NCBI GenBank assembly: GCA_020205615.1
Contig: JAINUW010000096.1
Span: 186,001-250,000, forward strand
Direction of reading: 5' to 3'
DNA: 64,000 bases
Origin: Panax quinquefolius
Lineage: Eukaryota > Streptophyta > Magnoliopsida > Apiales > Araliaceae
Shown: one piece after another, positions 35,406-47,872 of the stretch
How the letters are laid out: each line of letters begins with the position of its first letter
Numbering within the stretch: position 1 is the stretch's first letter
Position numbers and translations under genes: made by a program
The notes under the pieces: generated by a model
Databases searched by the model: none
Told to the model about the DNA's origin: nothing
Seen by the model: the letters and a program-made list of their open reading frames with translations, nothing else

Positions 35406-37276
35406 ATAAAGTAGTATGCACACAAGCCAATCATGTTTGATGATAAAGCATATACTTTGTAACAATCTTATTCATTTATTAATAAAAAGTATTAATTTAT
35501 TAAAGGCTTTTTAATTATCTACATGATGTCGTTTTTATAATATGTGATAAACCCATAGTTTTAAGCAATGCTTTTAGAATAATGATGATGATCATTCTAA
35601 TGAGATCTAAATTTTAGAAAGCTTAAAACTAAAATAGTTCCCAATCATTCGATTACTAAATCGGGGATTAGTGAATCCTGATAGATCGGGTACATACGCT
35701 GCTTGCTCATCGATGAGGATGATTGATCTCACGATCATTTGTGTGGAGACACTAAAGCAAGTATGTAGGTGCTTATTAGAGAATAAGTTCACCGAACGTG
35801 GCTCGCTAAGGAATACCTAATGGAGTTTTATTTCATTTCGTCAATAGAATTTCAGAGTGATAGTAAGACAAGTAATCCTCGACTTGAGATCATCATAAGA
35901 TTCTTGTGTATGATGAGTTATACTTTGACTTATTCCTTAAGACCCTTAGGTATATCAAAGGGTATGCTTGGGTATAATAAGTTGTACATGGAGATAATGT
36001 ACGATCAATAAAGAATCTACCACTTTAATAAAAGAAGAGAAATGTCCTATGTGATTCGATAAATGACAACCCAAAGAGTCCTTGGTTAAAGCAGTAATGA
36101 AATTAGAAAGGAGTTTCTAATTTGCATTATTGGAGTTGTGCATTTAAGGATCTAAATACATATAATTAAATAAAATAAGACTCGATAAAGAATTCCATGC
36201 CTTATATTTAATTGGGACATCAGATGGTGGAAGGATTGAATTGTATTTCAGAACTATTTACTCAAAGGTTCTTTAATGATTAATGTTGAAATCTATATTA
36301 TCCGGAAAGTCGTTGATCGCTAGGAGGCTTATCCCTATCAGAATAAATATTATTTATTTAAATAAATTAATTGTTTAATTTATTTATTTAAATAAGATTA
36401 GAATTGTTCTAATCGATTTATTCACAACCTGCTTAATATGGAGAACCTAAAGGGTCACACCATAAAAGGAAGAATAATTATTTAAGAAGTTAATGGCATA
36501 ATCGTAATAATAGTTAAGTATATTTAATTTAATCTATGGTGATAGAATAAATTAAATAGCTTAATATTTATTATTTAATATTTTAGAAATATTAAATATA
36601 AATTAATAAGAGGAGTCTTATTAATATTATTACAATTATTATTATTTTAATTTCTAAAAGAGTTTAGGAATTAATTTAATATAAGTATTTCATTTATTCC
36701 TAATTGGATTAGGAGGAAAATTAATTAAAGGAGTTTAATTAATTATCCCTAATAAGATTAGGGAGCTTAATTAATTAAAAGAATTTAATTAATTAAATAA
36801 AACCCAATTCCTTAATTGTTAAGGTGGGTTGCCCACATCTATAAATAAGAGGAGTCTTATTATGGGTGTGGTGGTTGTCGATTTTTTTACAACATATTTA
36901 CATAATTCCAATTTGTGGGAGTACGCCTTTTTCTATGTAGATAGAAAACTAGGGTTTAGCCAACCACCCATCTTCTTCAATTTTATTCTTCCTCGTGGAT
37001 CACCTCAGAGGCCAAACATTGGGTGGCTAACGCTGATCAAAGGAAGGAACCAAACCCCGTGGATTCAAGTCGAACGCGAAAAGGATCGAGGTGAACTCAG
37101 CAATTCGAGGAAGCTCGATCTTCAAGGGTATGATTTTTATTCTTTATCTTTTCGCTTAATTAATAATTGTGCATAAAGGGTGATCCGTATATGGTTTGTA
37201 AAATTTTAAACTCGATTTTACACGCTCGCATTATTTTTGCAATTTGATCAAGGTTTCATGAATATTACAAACCTAA
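35406..37276 (+). repeat. 5' LTR of copia element H
   Basis: The 3' LTR starts TGAAAGTAGTATGCAC; here the first bases read ATAAAGTAGTATGCAC. It ends near ATTACAAACCTAA. Copies are nearly identical in AT-rich parts. TATA at 36839. The 115-codon frame at 36829-37176 lies within the LTR leader and is probably not a gene. Confidence 0.88.
36839..36849 (+). promoter_or_regulatory. TATA box of H 5' LTR
   Basis: CTATAAATAAG after GGTGGGTTGCCCACAT. Same context in the 3' LTR at 44275. Confidence 0.6.
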
Positions 37277-37278
37277 TA

Positions 37279-37292
37279 AAGGGCATCGAGCC
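37279..37292 (+). other. Primer-binding site of element H (degenerate)
   Basis: AAGGGCATCGAGCC follows the LTR end by two bases and resembles TGGTATCAGAGCC, the initiator Met tRNA site of most plant copia elements. Confidence 0.6.
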
Positions 37293-37390
37293 AAACCTTT
37301 ATGCTAATTATTAATTGTTTTAATTTGATATGTATATTGATATGTGTTTAGAACAATTTAATTGGGCATAATTTTATCAGATAAAATTTA

Positions 37391-37391
<1 letters not shown>

Positions 37392-37425
<34 letters not shown>

Positions 37426-37439
37426 TTTTTTTTTTTTTT
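37392..37439. repeat. Poly-A/poly-T palindromic run
   Basis: About 30 A directly followed by about 18 T in the copia leader. The run is self-complementary. Its length is unreliable in any assembly. Confidence 0.9.
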
Positions 37440-37563
37440 AAGGTTTTTAATCATGAAATATACGTTTATATTTATAATTATAAAAAATGATCAAGGAAAT
37501 AAAAGTTACGGAATTTATATATGAATAATTTAATTTATGATTTTTATTAAAAGGAAAATATTT

Positions 37564-37709
<146 letters not shown>

Positions 37710-38800
37710 TAAAATATAAAGTTTATTTTAATTTTAATATAAAAGGTTTATTTTAATATTATAAATATATATTTTATTTAATTTTAATAATTTTATAATT
37801 AAAAAAAAAAAAGGTTTATTTTAATTTTTAAATAAAAGGTTTATTTTAATATTAAAATAAAAGATTTATTTTAATTTTAAAATTAGAATTTCATGCTAAC
37901 TAATTAGAGTTGGAATCGATTCCATGATAACTAATTGGAGTTGAAATTGGATTCTATTTTTCCTTAAATAAAGGAGTTTATTTAGATATGAAATAAGATT
38001 TCATATTATTCAAAATAAAAGAGTTTATTTGTGAATAGGAAAGAGAATCCATCTTTCCTTAAATAAAGGAGTTTATTTAGATATGAAATAAGATTTCATA
38101 TTATTCAAAAATAAAAGAGAGAATTTATCTTTCCTTAAATAAAGGAGTTTATTTAGATATGAAATAAGATTTCATATTATTCAAAATAAAAGAGTTTATT
38201 TGTGAATAGGAAAAGAATCCTAATTTCCTTAAATAAAGGAGTTTATTTAAATATGAAATAAGATTTCATATTATTCAAAATAAAGGAGTTTATTTGTGAA
38301 TGTGAAAGAATATCCGTGTTTCCTTTAATATTTTTTTTTTACATGGAATCGATTCCATAATTAATTAAAATAAAAGAGTTTATTTTAATTTTTTTTTTAT
38401 TAATGGAATCGATTCCATAATTAATTAAAATAAAGGAGTTTATTTTGATTAAATTTTTTTTGATTAAAATAAAATAGTTTATTTTATTCAAAATTAGATA
38501 AATTAAAATAAAATAGTTTTATTTTGATTTAAATTTGGATTAAAATAAAGGAGTTTATTTTGATTCAAAATAGATTTTATACTAACTAAATTTGCCCATT
38601 AAATGATATCAATATATATATTAAATGTTTATTATTCATAAGATGAATGTTATTTATCGATGCATATGATGATGTGTATGATAATAAATGGGATTGATTA
38701 TGGACTATCGACCAATGTGATTCGATTTTATTTTAGTTGGATGCATGAATGTACGGGTTTTATTAAATGGGTCTCACAGACTGCCTTTCTCTAATTTTTC
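37710..38800. repeat. Tandem repeats in copia H leader (37960-38330 core)
   Basis: Four units of about 80-95 bp in the core, each with CCTTAAATAAAGGAGTTTAT and GAAATAAGATTTCATATTAT. They are bordered by shorter AATAAAGGAGTTTATTTT repeats and the palindrome GGAATCGATTCC (near 37912, 38345, 38405). No coding potential is seen. Confidence 0.85.
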
Positions 38801-39830
38801 TTAATGTAAATTCTATCTCCTCCTATGTATTTCCCTCGATCACGATCAAGGTTTCTATTTATTTTAAATAGTTTTGTAATAGGAATAGTTAGAATTAATT
38901 TTGAAAAATTGGAGATCAAGGAGCAAGGAGCGCCAAGACCCGCTTTGTAATGGAGCCCAAGTTTAAATGTAATAGTTATATTTAAATATTATTTCTCGCA
39001 CCCCTGGGGTTTGACCTTTTGGTTCACTTGGTGGCTCTAGTGAACCAAACTAGAATAAAAGTCCATAATCAATCCGTGTAGAATATAGTATTCTATACGT
39101 GCATGCTTATATACTATATATATTATATATTATAAACATGCTTCGCATGTTCATTAATACGACGCGTATTTTATATATATATGTGTATGCGCTAAAAACA
39201 AGATGAGACAAATTAATAACAAACCCTCAATTTTTTATATTAAGTCCTAAGCGCTCAAAGATATTTGGAATATCGAACGTCGCTTTCTAAAGCATGATAA
39301 AATTAATAGAGTATTAAATATTTAATACGAGTTTGTTCAGGTCACCACAAGGCAAGTATTAAGTATTTAAGATGTTAATTTATCACATTTGATGCTTATA
39401 AAGAAAATTGAACAATATTGTTTTGTTGTGTCACCACAAGGATGATATTTTTTTTTTTGAATATACGGAGTGCTAGGTCTGACTTAACTTGGATAATTTT
39501 GATTCTGATGTGCCACCACTGATCAAAATAATCTAAGAGGCAAAAGAAAAGGAGTCAGATAGTTGATGTAATCGACAAAAGTTGTCTACCTATTTATTTA
39601 TATATAGTTTGTTGTGTCACCACAAGGCTATATACATTTGAAATGGGATCCTTATTCTCACTAGCAAATCTTTAATTAGATTTTGCCGAACTATATAAGT
39701 GAGGGTAATATAGTTTGAAGAAAATAGTGGGAGATACCAATTTAAAACAAGACCTAATTTATTTTGGTAATTAATAAAAGAATGTATGTTAAAATGTTGT
39801 TAATTACAAATTCATTTACGTAATTTTACA
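38801..39830 (+). other. Untranslated leader of copia H upstream of gag
   Basis: No gene. It contains the perfect hairpin at 39018-39049 and three or four dispersed GTCACCACAAGG words (39339, 39428, 39617, plus a variant near 39511). It may hold packaging signals. Confidence 0.6.
39018..39049 (+). other. Perfect 11-bp hairpin in copia H leader
   Basis: TTTGGTTCACT and AGTGAACCAAA are separated by 10 bases (TGGTGGCTCT). It lies between LTR and gag, where retroelements often keep dimerisation or packaging hairpins. The role is inferred. Confidence 0.65.
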
Positions 39831-40660
39831 ATGTCTAAAATTACTATCATCGCTGCAAGCATATTAGATGCTAAATTAATCGCATCAATTAAACGGATTG
39901 GTTAAGGAATTTGAGAATAGTTCTCATAGCTGAAAAGCTATCTTATGTCCTTAATACGCCTATCCCTGCAATGGTTGCAGACAATGCCTCTGAGGAAGAG
40001 ATTGCTATTTTTAGAAAGTGGCAAGATGATGCACAGTTGGCTCAACGCATCATGCTCGTGATCCACGAGTAACGAGCTTCAACACACAAGATGAAACTAT
40101 GGATGCTCCTACTATATTCCCGCACATCAAGTAGTCGATGGTGAGGAAAGTAGGACCGATAGATATCGACATATCTAAGGAGCTCTTCCGATCTAGAATG
40201 GCCAATGGCACTACAAAGATGTATAAAAAGTTCTTAACATTATCAATTTGATCGATCAATTAGACAACGAAGTTTTGTCATGGATGGAGAGTTGAGCCAA
40301 GATTTGATCTTGCACTCACCCCTGGGACTCTTTTCACAATTGTTGTGAATTTTTCATATGAACAAGCTAGATATCATCCTCACCGATTTGCTTAACATAT
40401 TGAAAAATGTCGAGAGTCACTTTCCAACCAAGAAAGATCAAGTCTTACCGGTAGGGGCCAAAGGATCTTCTCAAAAGAAGAACGATTCAAAGAAGGTAAA
40501 TAGAAAGGCATAAACAAAGGATAATAAGAACAAAATCGATACGGATAAGAAAGGAGTTTGCTTCCACCGCAATAAGCCCGACACCGGAAAGAAATCATGA
40601 GAAGCATCTTGCAGAGGCTAACCAAAGAAGCTTAGTGAAGTTTCTACATAAATACGCTTT
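39831..40660 (+). pseudogene. gag: gag of copia element H, broken
   Basis: ATG at 39831 starts MSKITIIAASILDAK. Then come KLSYVLNTPIPAMVADNASE and EIAIFRKWQDDAQLAQRIML, the typical N-terminal part of copia gag (UBN2 type). A zinc knuckle remnant is near 40558: GVCFHRNKPDTGKKS, where CFHCNKPGHWK is usual, so Cys and His are lost. It ends near FMIEINF. Many stops. Confidence 0.85.
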
Positions 40661-40689
40661 TTGTTCATGATTGAAATAAATTTTTTTTA

Positions 40690-41800
40690 AGTCAAGGTTC
40701 TACTGGGTATTGGATACCGACTTTGGTTATCATAAATATAGATTTATGAAGGACCCAAGGTAAGTAGAAAGTTAAACAAATATAAGTAATCCTATGTGTG
40801 GGAAATGAAGCAAAGGTTGCCATATTAGCTATAGAAACTTATAGTTTAAGAATGCCTACTAGCAAATCTATTAAGTCAATAAGTTGTTATCAGATTCCAT
40901 TCTTGTTAAAAATATTATTTCCATTTTATTGTTGGACAATGAAATTTTTGGTATTATAATTAAGAACAATTGTTGTTCTATTTATAATAATAATGTTTTG
41001 TATAGAATCGAATATTACTTAATAAATTTTGTATACTGATTTACATGAAAATAATTTTTCATATATGAACAAATTAGTATAAGAAAAGGAGATGATCATT
41101 CAAAGAGTCGATGAATGTATTTGTTGAAATACAAGTGTGAATTATTCGAAAGGTTCAAAGAATTCGTAAGTGAAACAAATTGGCAAAGTATTAAGATTCT
41201 TTGATTAGATCAAGGAATAAATACTTGTGCAATAAGTTTCTCAGATCATCTCAAATGGTTTTCTCATAATGGACACATCCCGACACGCAATAATTGATTG
41301 ATGTATCCGAAAATGAAAAATCGTACTTGTTGGACATGAAAGTGTCCATAATGATTTTACCGACATTCCAAAGATCCTTCTGGGATAATGTCCTAGAAAT
41401 GGTCGCGATATCTATTTAAAATGGTAACCTCAAAATCCTACCCCAAGACTCCATAAAAGTTATGGATGTGGAGGATTCCTAATCTTAAGTATGTTAAGAT
41501 AAGGGGTTGTCCAACTTATGTGAAAAGGTTTCAAAGGATAAGCTTGGGACAAGATTTGACAAGTACATGATTTGTGGGACATCCTAAAGTAAGTTTAGGT
41601 ATATGTTCTATAATCCTACTTAGCAAAAGGTGTTTGTTACTTAAACACGCCGCTCTTCTAAGATAAAGGTGTTTATCATTGAAAGGGCTAGTGGGAGGAT
41701 AATAGATCTTCAAGAGTTCAAGAACCACAAAACACTATAAGTCAAATAAGAGGAACTCAGAGATAGACCTATTCACCACAAACCAAATCAGAACTGAATA
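40690..41800 (+). pseudogene. Protease and integrase of copia H, broken
   Basis: GYWILDTDFGYHKY near 40706 matches the copia protease motif WxLDTGxxxHI with the active-site Gly changed. Integrase fragments follow: FERFKEFVSET (41138), QRSFWDNVLEM (41370), KDKLGTRFDKYMICG (41538) and MFYNPT (41603), the order seen in copia integrase. Every frame is interrupted within about 50 codons. Confidence 0.8.
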
Positions 41801-41819
41801 GTACATCAAGATACCTAGA

Positions 41820-42790
41820 GGTATGGATTCATCATGGATGATGATGATGAGGTACACATCATGAAGATGATGATCCAGAAGTTACATTCGATGAGGTAAG
41901 ACATTCTAGTGTGTACAAAAGGGTCAAGAATGAGCGCCGTGACATTTCTAATTCCTATATGTTGATATACTACGGATAAGGAATGACATACCAATGCTAC
42001 AATCAAGAAAGATAAAGTTGTTCAAACATTCCTCCATGAATGATTTGGGAAGAGTATCTTAATGGGGATATAAATCTATATAGATAGATTTAAGAGGATG
42101 CTCGACTTAACCCAAGGAACGATATTCATTTGATGCTAAAGTCGCTTAGCATGGCAAACTCCAAGAGATGTCTCATGTCGATGAGCTATGGAGTGTATCT
42201 CTTAATAGTCCCCTACATGACTCAAAAAGAGAGGTCGCATGAATGACAATCACGTATGCAATGAAATATACGAGACCCGATGTCGATCATCATATTCTAT
42301 GGAGAAGTTCACTATGAGTCGCTGAAAACATCTTAAAGTTCTTAACCGGCACTAAGGATGTGATCATATTCATGGTGGGTCTTAATTAAAACTAGAGGGC
42401 TTAATGCACTCAAGTTTTTCAGATGCATCAAGATGACGTAAAATCCACTTTAAGGTAAAGGGTTATCTCGAACAAAGGTGCAAAGTTGAATCGAAAGGTT
42501 CCAAACAAAGAAAGAGTTGTTGGTTTAGTGATAAAGACAAAGTATATAGCTATAAATGAAGTCGCAAGTTGATTGTTTGGATTAAAAGTTCATTACGTAA
42601 TCCAGAATAGTTCCTAAGTCTCATCTTCGATCTAAACATGTGTCAGGGCACTTTCATTTGATTATTAGAATCATTGAAAGATGGGAAATCACTATAGAGA
42701 TAGTGGACTCTCATGAACAACATTACATATCCATTAACTAAAGCTTATCCAACAAACAGGATAATCGCCACTTAGAGAAGAAGAGTATAA
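41820..42790 (+). pseudogene. RT (C-terminal half) and RNase H of copia H, broken
   Basis: SAVTFLI is followed by LYVDIL (41954-41971), where the catalytic YVDD box has lost one Asp codon. Then IYRDRFKR (42078-42101), MSMSYGVYL (42176), a garbled YAMTCTRPDV block (42256), and the RNase H pieces SFSDASR (42415) and SKHV-FHL (42630). The palm and fingers upstream of the YVDD box, some 200 residues, are absent between the end of integrase and this point, so there is an internal deletion. Confidence 0.82.
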
Positions 42791-42816
42791 GATACCACGA
42801 CGATCGGGCTTTAGTG

Positions 42817-42828
42817 CAAGTGGGAGAT
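42817..42828 (+). other. Polypurine tract of element H
   Basis: CAAGTGGGAGAT directly before TGAAAGTAG of the 3' LTR; the typical copia PPT, AAGTGGGAGA. Confidence 0.85.
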
Positions 42829-44704
42829 TGAAAGTAGTATGCACACAAGCCAATCATGTTTGATGATAAAGCATATACTTCAGAATAATCTTATTCATTT
42901 ATTAATAAAAAGTATTAATTTATTAAAGGCTTTTAATTATCTACATGATGTCGTTTTTATAATATGTGATAAACCCATAGTTTTAAGCAATGCTTTTAGA
43001 ATAATGATGATGATCATTCTAATGAGATCTAAATTTTAGAAAGCTTAAAACTAAAATAGTTCCCAATCATTGGATTACTAAATCGGGGATTAGTGAATCC
43101 GGATAGATCGGGTACATACGCTGTTTTGCTTCATGGATGAGGATGATTGATCTCATGATCATTTGTGTGGAGACACTAAAGCAAGTATGTAGGTGCTTAT
43201 TAGAGAATAAGTTCATCGAACGTGGCTCGCTAAGGAATACCTAATGGAGTTTTATTTGTCACGTCAATAGGAATTCTCAGAGTGATAGTAGTACAAGTAA
43301 TCCTTGGACTCGAGATCATCATAAGATTCGTGTATGATGAGTTATACTTTGACTTATTCCTTAAGACCCTTAGGTATATCAAAGGGTATGCTTGGGTATA
43401 ATAAGTTGTACATGGAGATAATGTATGATCAATAAAGAATCTACCACACTTAATAAAAGAAGAGAAATGTCCTATGTGATTCGATAAATGACAACCCAAA
43501 GAGTCCTTGGTTTAAGCGTAATGAAATTAGAAAGGAGTTTCTAATTTGCATTATTTGGAGTCAGGCATTTAAGGATCGAAATACATATAATTAAATAAAA
43601 TAAGACTTCGACAAAGAATTCCATGTCTTATATTTAATCGGGACATCAGATGGTGGAAGGATTGAATTGCATTTCAAGAACTATTTACTCAAAGGTTCTT
43701 TAATGATTAATGTTGAAATCTATATTATCCGGAAAGTCGTTGATCGCTAGGAGGCTTATCCCTATCAGAGAATAAATATTATTTATTTAAATAAATTAAT
43801 TGTTTAATTTATTTATTTAAATAAGATTAGAATTGTTCTAATTGATTTATTCACAACCGCTTAATATGGAGAACCTAAAGGGTCACACCATAAAAAAGGA
43901 AGAATAATTATTTAAGAAGTTAATGGCATAATCGTAATAATATAAAGTTAAGTATATTTAATTTAATCTATGGTGATAGAATAAATTAAATAGCTTAATA
44001 TTTATTATTTAATATTTTAGAAATATTAAATATAAATTAATAAGAGGAGTCTTATTAATATTATTACAATTATTATTATTTTAATTTCTAAAAGAGTTTA
44101 GGAATTAATTTAATATAAGTACTCTCATTTATTCCTAATTGGATTAGAAGGAAAATTAATTAAAGGAGTTTAATTAATTATCCCTAATAAGATTAGGAGC
44201 TTAATTAATTAAAAGAATTTAATTAATTAAATAAAAACCCAATTCCTTAATTGTTAAGGTGGGTTGCCCACATCTATAAATAAGAGGAGTCTTATTATGG
44301 GTGTGGTGGTTGTTGACTTTTTCAAAATACGACATAATTCCAATTTGTTGAGAGTACACTTTTCTATAGAGATAGAAAACTAGGTTTAGCCAACCACCCA
44401 TCTTCTTGAATTTTATTCTTTCTTGGTGGATCACCTCAGAGGCCAAACATTTGGGTGGCTAACGCTGATCAAAGGAAGGAACCAAACCCTGTGGATTCAA
44501 GTTGAACGCGAAAAGGATTGAGGTGAACTTCAGACCGAGGAAGCTCGATCTTCAAGGGTATGATTTTATTCTTTATCTTTTCGCTTAATTAATAATTGTG
44601 CATAAAGGGTGATCCCGTATATGGTTTGTAAAATTTTTAAACTCGATTTTACACGCTCCGCATTATTTTTGCAATTTGATCGTTCATGAATATTACAAAC
44701 CTAA
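42829..44704 (+). repeat. 3' LTR of copia element H
   Basis: TGAAAGTAGTATGCACAC to about ATTACAAACCTAA. TATA at 44275-44285. G coding sequence resumes at once afterwards. Confidence 0.88.
44275..44285 (+). promoter_or_regulatory. TATA box of H 3' LTR
   Basis: CTATAAATAAG, equivalent to 36839-36849. It points toward the intact end of G pol. Confidence 0.55.
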
Positions 44705-45263
44705 CACTACGGAAAAGATCCAAATGATTCGACAACGTATACAAATGGCACAGGATCGACAAAATAGTTATGCGGAGCTTCATCGAAAGGACGTGGAGTT
44801 TAGTATTGGGGATCGTGTATTGTTGCGTGTGGCACCATGGAAGGGAGTTACAAGATTTGGGAAAAGAGGAAAGCTCAATCCACGATTTATTGGTCCATTT
44901 CAGATTCTTGACCGAGTAAGAAATGTAGCCTATAGACTCGCGTTACCTCCAAGTATGTCTCGTGTTCATAATGTTTTTCACATATCTGTGTTTCGTAAAT
45001 ATGTGAAAGACCAGAACCACGTTATTGAGTTAGAACCGGATGAGATTGTCGAAGACTTAACTTATGAGGAGGTACCTGTCAAGATCTTGGATAGAAAGGA
45101 GCATGTCCTACGCACGAAGGTCATACCACAAGTTAAAGTTTTGTGGAGGAACCATGCTATAGAAGAAATGACCTGGGAGTTGGAAACGGAAATGAAAGTG
45201 AGGTATCCTCACCTTTTCGAAACACCAGGAACGTACGTCAATATTGATGACAAAATTTCATAA
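44705..45263 (+). CDS. C-terminal integrase with chromodomain-like tail of element G (intact partial ORF)
   Basis: An open frame of about 185 codons with no interruption to TAA at 45261-45263; an apparent start at 44676 lies in the copia LTR and is not genuine. In order: TTEKIQMIRQRIQMAQDRQN, DVEFSIGDRVLLRVAPWKG, the GPY/F-like block GKRGKLNPRFIGPF, VHNVFHISVFRKYV, then a chromodomain-like end with PVKILDRKEHVLRTK, VKVLWRNHAIEEMTWELE and YPHLFE. In chromoviruses this tail steers integration to heterochromatin. It is the only well-preserved stretch of G pol, followed at once by PPT and 3' LTR. As a fragment it cannot act alone. Confidence 0.87.
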
Positions 45264-45273
45264 GGAGAGGAGG
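45262..45273 (+). other. Polypurine tract of element G
   Basis: AAGGAGAGGAGG overlaps the pol stop codon and lies one base before the 3' LTR. Confidence 0.88.
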
Positions 45274-45274
45274 T

Positions 45275-47872
45275 TGTAAGACCCCAAATTATTAATAAAT
45301 AAAATTTAATTTCTTTTATTTATTATTTTGAAATAGTAAGGGTTGATTTGATTAATGTGGTTAGTTATGGATAAAATACGCAAATATTTCAAATAAACAG
45401 ATGGTTATAAAATATTCATTTGGTCGTGGAATATTCTTGCTGTCGGGGAATATTCGTACGATTGCACAGCCTTGTGTGGGCCCCATAACGGAAAGCGATT
45501 GGATGAAGAAAATGACAAGAATAAGTTGGTTATAAATAATTACAGTAGTTGTTCAATTATCTTGTTGAAATACTTGGTGGTTAAAACACAAGAAGCATTG
45601 CAGTATTGCACCAATTATTGATTCTTACGTAAGAAGGCACTACTCAATAATTGTTACAAAGAATTATCGCTCAAGATTTTATTTTATTGATTCAATAATC
45701 ACTTTGCGTTGATATTTTATATTCTTGTTGTTTCAATAATTATCATTACGAAGATTTTCCATTATCGAGCAATAATTCATATTATCTGAATAATATTATT
45801 GGATAACATTATTGGCAATGTCTAGAAAGTTACATCTAAGGAGAGGTTAGGTCATCTAATCATGGCGTCAAGAAGGAGAAATCCTTATTGGAAAGCCCAC
45901 TCTATCCAGGAACTACCGGTCATAATGATTGTGATTCTCGTAATATTATTTATAAATAATTAATTATTAATTTATATGATAGAAAAATATTGATTTTATG
46001 TGGATATAGATGGAGAAAATTTTTAATGTGACAATTGTTGAAAATTAATATTTTATCTTTTTCTGATAAATAATTTATTTTAATATATTATTTTAATAAT
46101 ATAATAATGGTGATATTTTTACAATAAATGTGGGATATATGAATATATGAGGAAGAAGAGTATTTTTGTTGCATTAAATGATTAACACATGTTTTGTGTA
46201 TCGGTAGACCCCAATTCTTGACCGAAATTTGATTATAGCCTATAAAATTGTCCGTTTGTGGATTTTGGTCAATTTCTGTTTGGAATTTGGAAAAACTTCC
46301 TTCTGCAAAATTGTAGATAATGGAATTTCCTATGGAAAGTCTTGAGTTTCAAATTTTTCTGATAAAAGGGCTATTTATTATGAATTATTGAAGTTTCGAA
46401 GTTCCGAAATAATTGATTTTTGGAAGTTTTAATTATTTTTAATTACAAAAACGCTTTTTGGGCTTGGTGGGCTGCATTAAACATGTGCAAGGTGGCTGAA
46501 TTCAGATTCAAGAGATGGCTTGAAAATTTTGTAAATATAATATTATTATATTAAATTTTCTGCTTTTGTGTTCTTAAGCAATTTCCTATAAATAGGGTGC
46601 TTAGGTTAGAATTGAAAATCACACCAAAAACTGAAGTTTTCTCTCTATTTTTCTCTCTATATATTGAGCGTATTCTTGTGAGTATTTTGATACTTTGAGT
46701 GTTGCTATACGATGCAAGTTCAAGTCATAGTCGCTTTATATTAGGTGTTTTTCAACTGAAATCTTGCTCTTTACGAGGTAAGTGGATATTTTTTTTTAAA
46801 ATGATATTATTTCTTCTAATATCATTATGTCGAAGTATTGATCTGAAATTTTAATCAAATTTAGAACTTTTTGTGTCGAGTTACTATTCACGATACTCAA
46901 GACTATCCACGATACTGACCTTTATTCATTATATCATCAAGACTATTCATCGAAAAAATAAAATTTTTTCTTTTCGTCTCAAAATATCTATTATGGATAC
47001 TAGCTTTGATTGTATCCATGTTTTGATCATTCTTGAATTTTACACCACTATGATTATTTATAAGGTATTTTTGGACATGAAATAGCTGAAATACGAATCC
47101 TTAATTTATTCTTTTGTTTCTTTGGATTCGTTTCCTTTAAAATATTTTTCATCATCCTCGGTCCTAAATGATGATTTTACTAAATAATATTTGGCCCTTT
47201 GTAGTGCAAAAGATTGATGATTATATAATGAATATCTTTGGCCCGTAGTGTAAAAGATGAACAAGTGTTGAGATGAACATGATTAATCGATGAATATCTT
47301 TGGCTCAGAGTGCAAAGATGAATATTTGATTCAAGATGTGTATTGATGGATGTTACAGGGATAAAAATACTGTTGATGGACTGTTAAATTCATAGATAAT
47401 AGTAGATTTCATTCTTTACGTAACTCTTCTATGAATTATTATTTTCATTTCATGAATATTGATCTAAAACTTGTTGTCTATTGTATTTTATCAGATTTTT
47501 CCTTGTTGAGGACTAACGATAATTTGTTCTATATTATCTTAGTCATAATATTCTTTATTGGGCTAGTTGAGCTCACCCTTTTTCTTTTTGTTCCATTTTT
47601 CTTCTTAGGAGGCGAGAATGTAAAGTAAAATGCAAGTCTGGGGTATGGAATGATGGTTATAGAGAGAGTTGTTTAGTAGTCCTCACCATTTTTGTAAAAT
47701 AATATATAAATAATTGTGATGAGGATTTATTTGGGTATAGATATTGTCTAGAAGATAATATTTGTATTTAAACTCACAGTTTTATTGTTGTATTAATAAA
47801 GTTGTAGTTGTTTCTGTACCATGTATTGACAACTCAGAATGGGTGATGTATACCTATTCTGGGGGCGTCACA
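45275..47872 (+). repeat. 3' LTR of element G
   Basis: TGTAAGACCCCAAATTATT to GGGGGCGTCACA, 2598 bp, followed by duplication tattt and gag of A. Hairpin ATATTGTCTagaAGATAATAT at 47741-47761. Confidence 0.93.
46586..46595 (+). promoter_or_regulatory. TATA box of G 3' LTR
   Basis: CTATAAATAG followed by GGTGCTTAGGTTAGAATTG; could drive read-out into gag of A. Confidence 0.62.

Noticed and set aside
36829..37176. 115-codon frame
   Set aside because: It lies within the copia LTR leader; the same region in the 3' LTR has no equivalent long frame.
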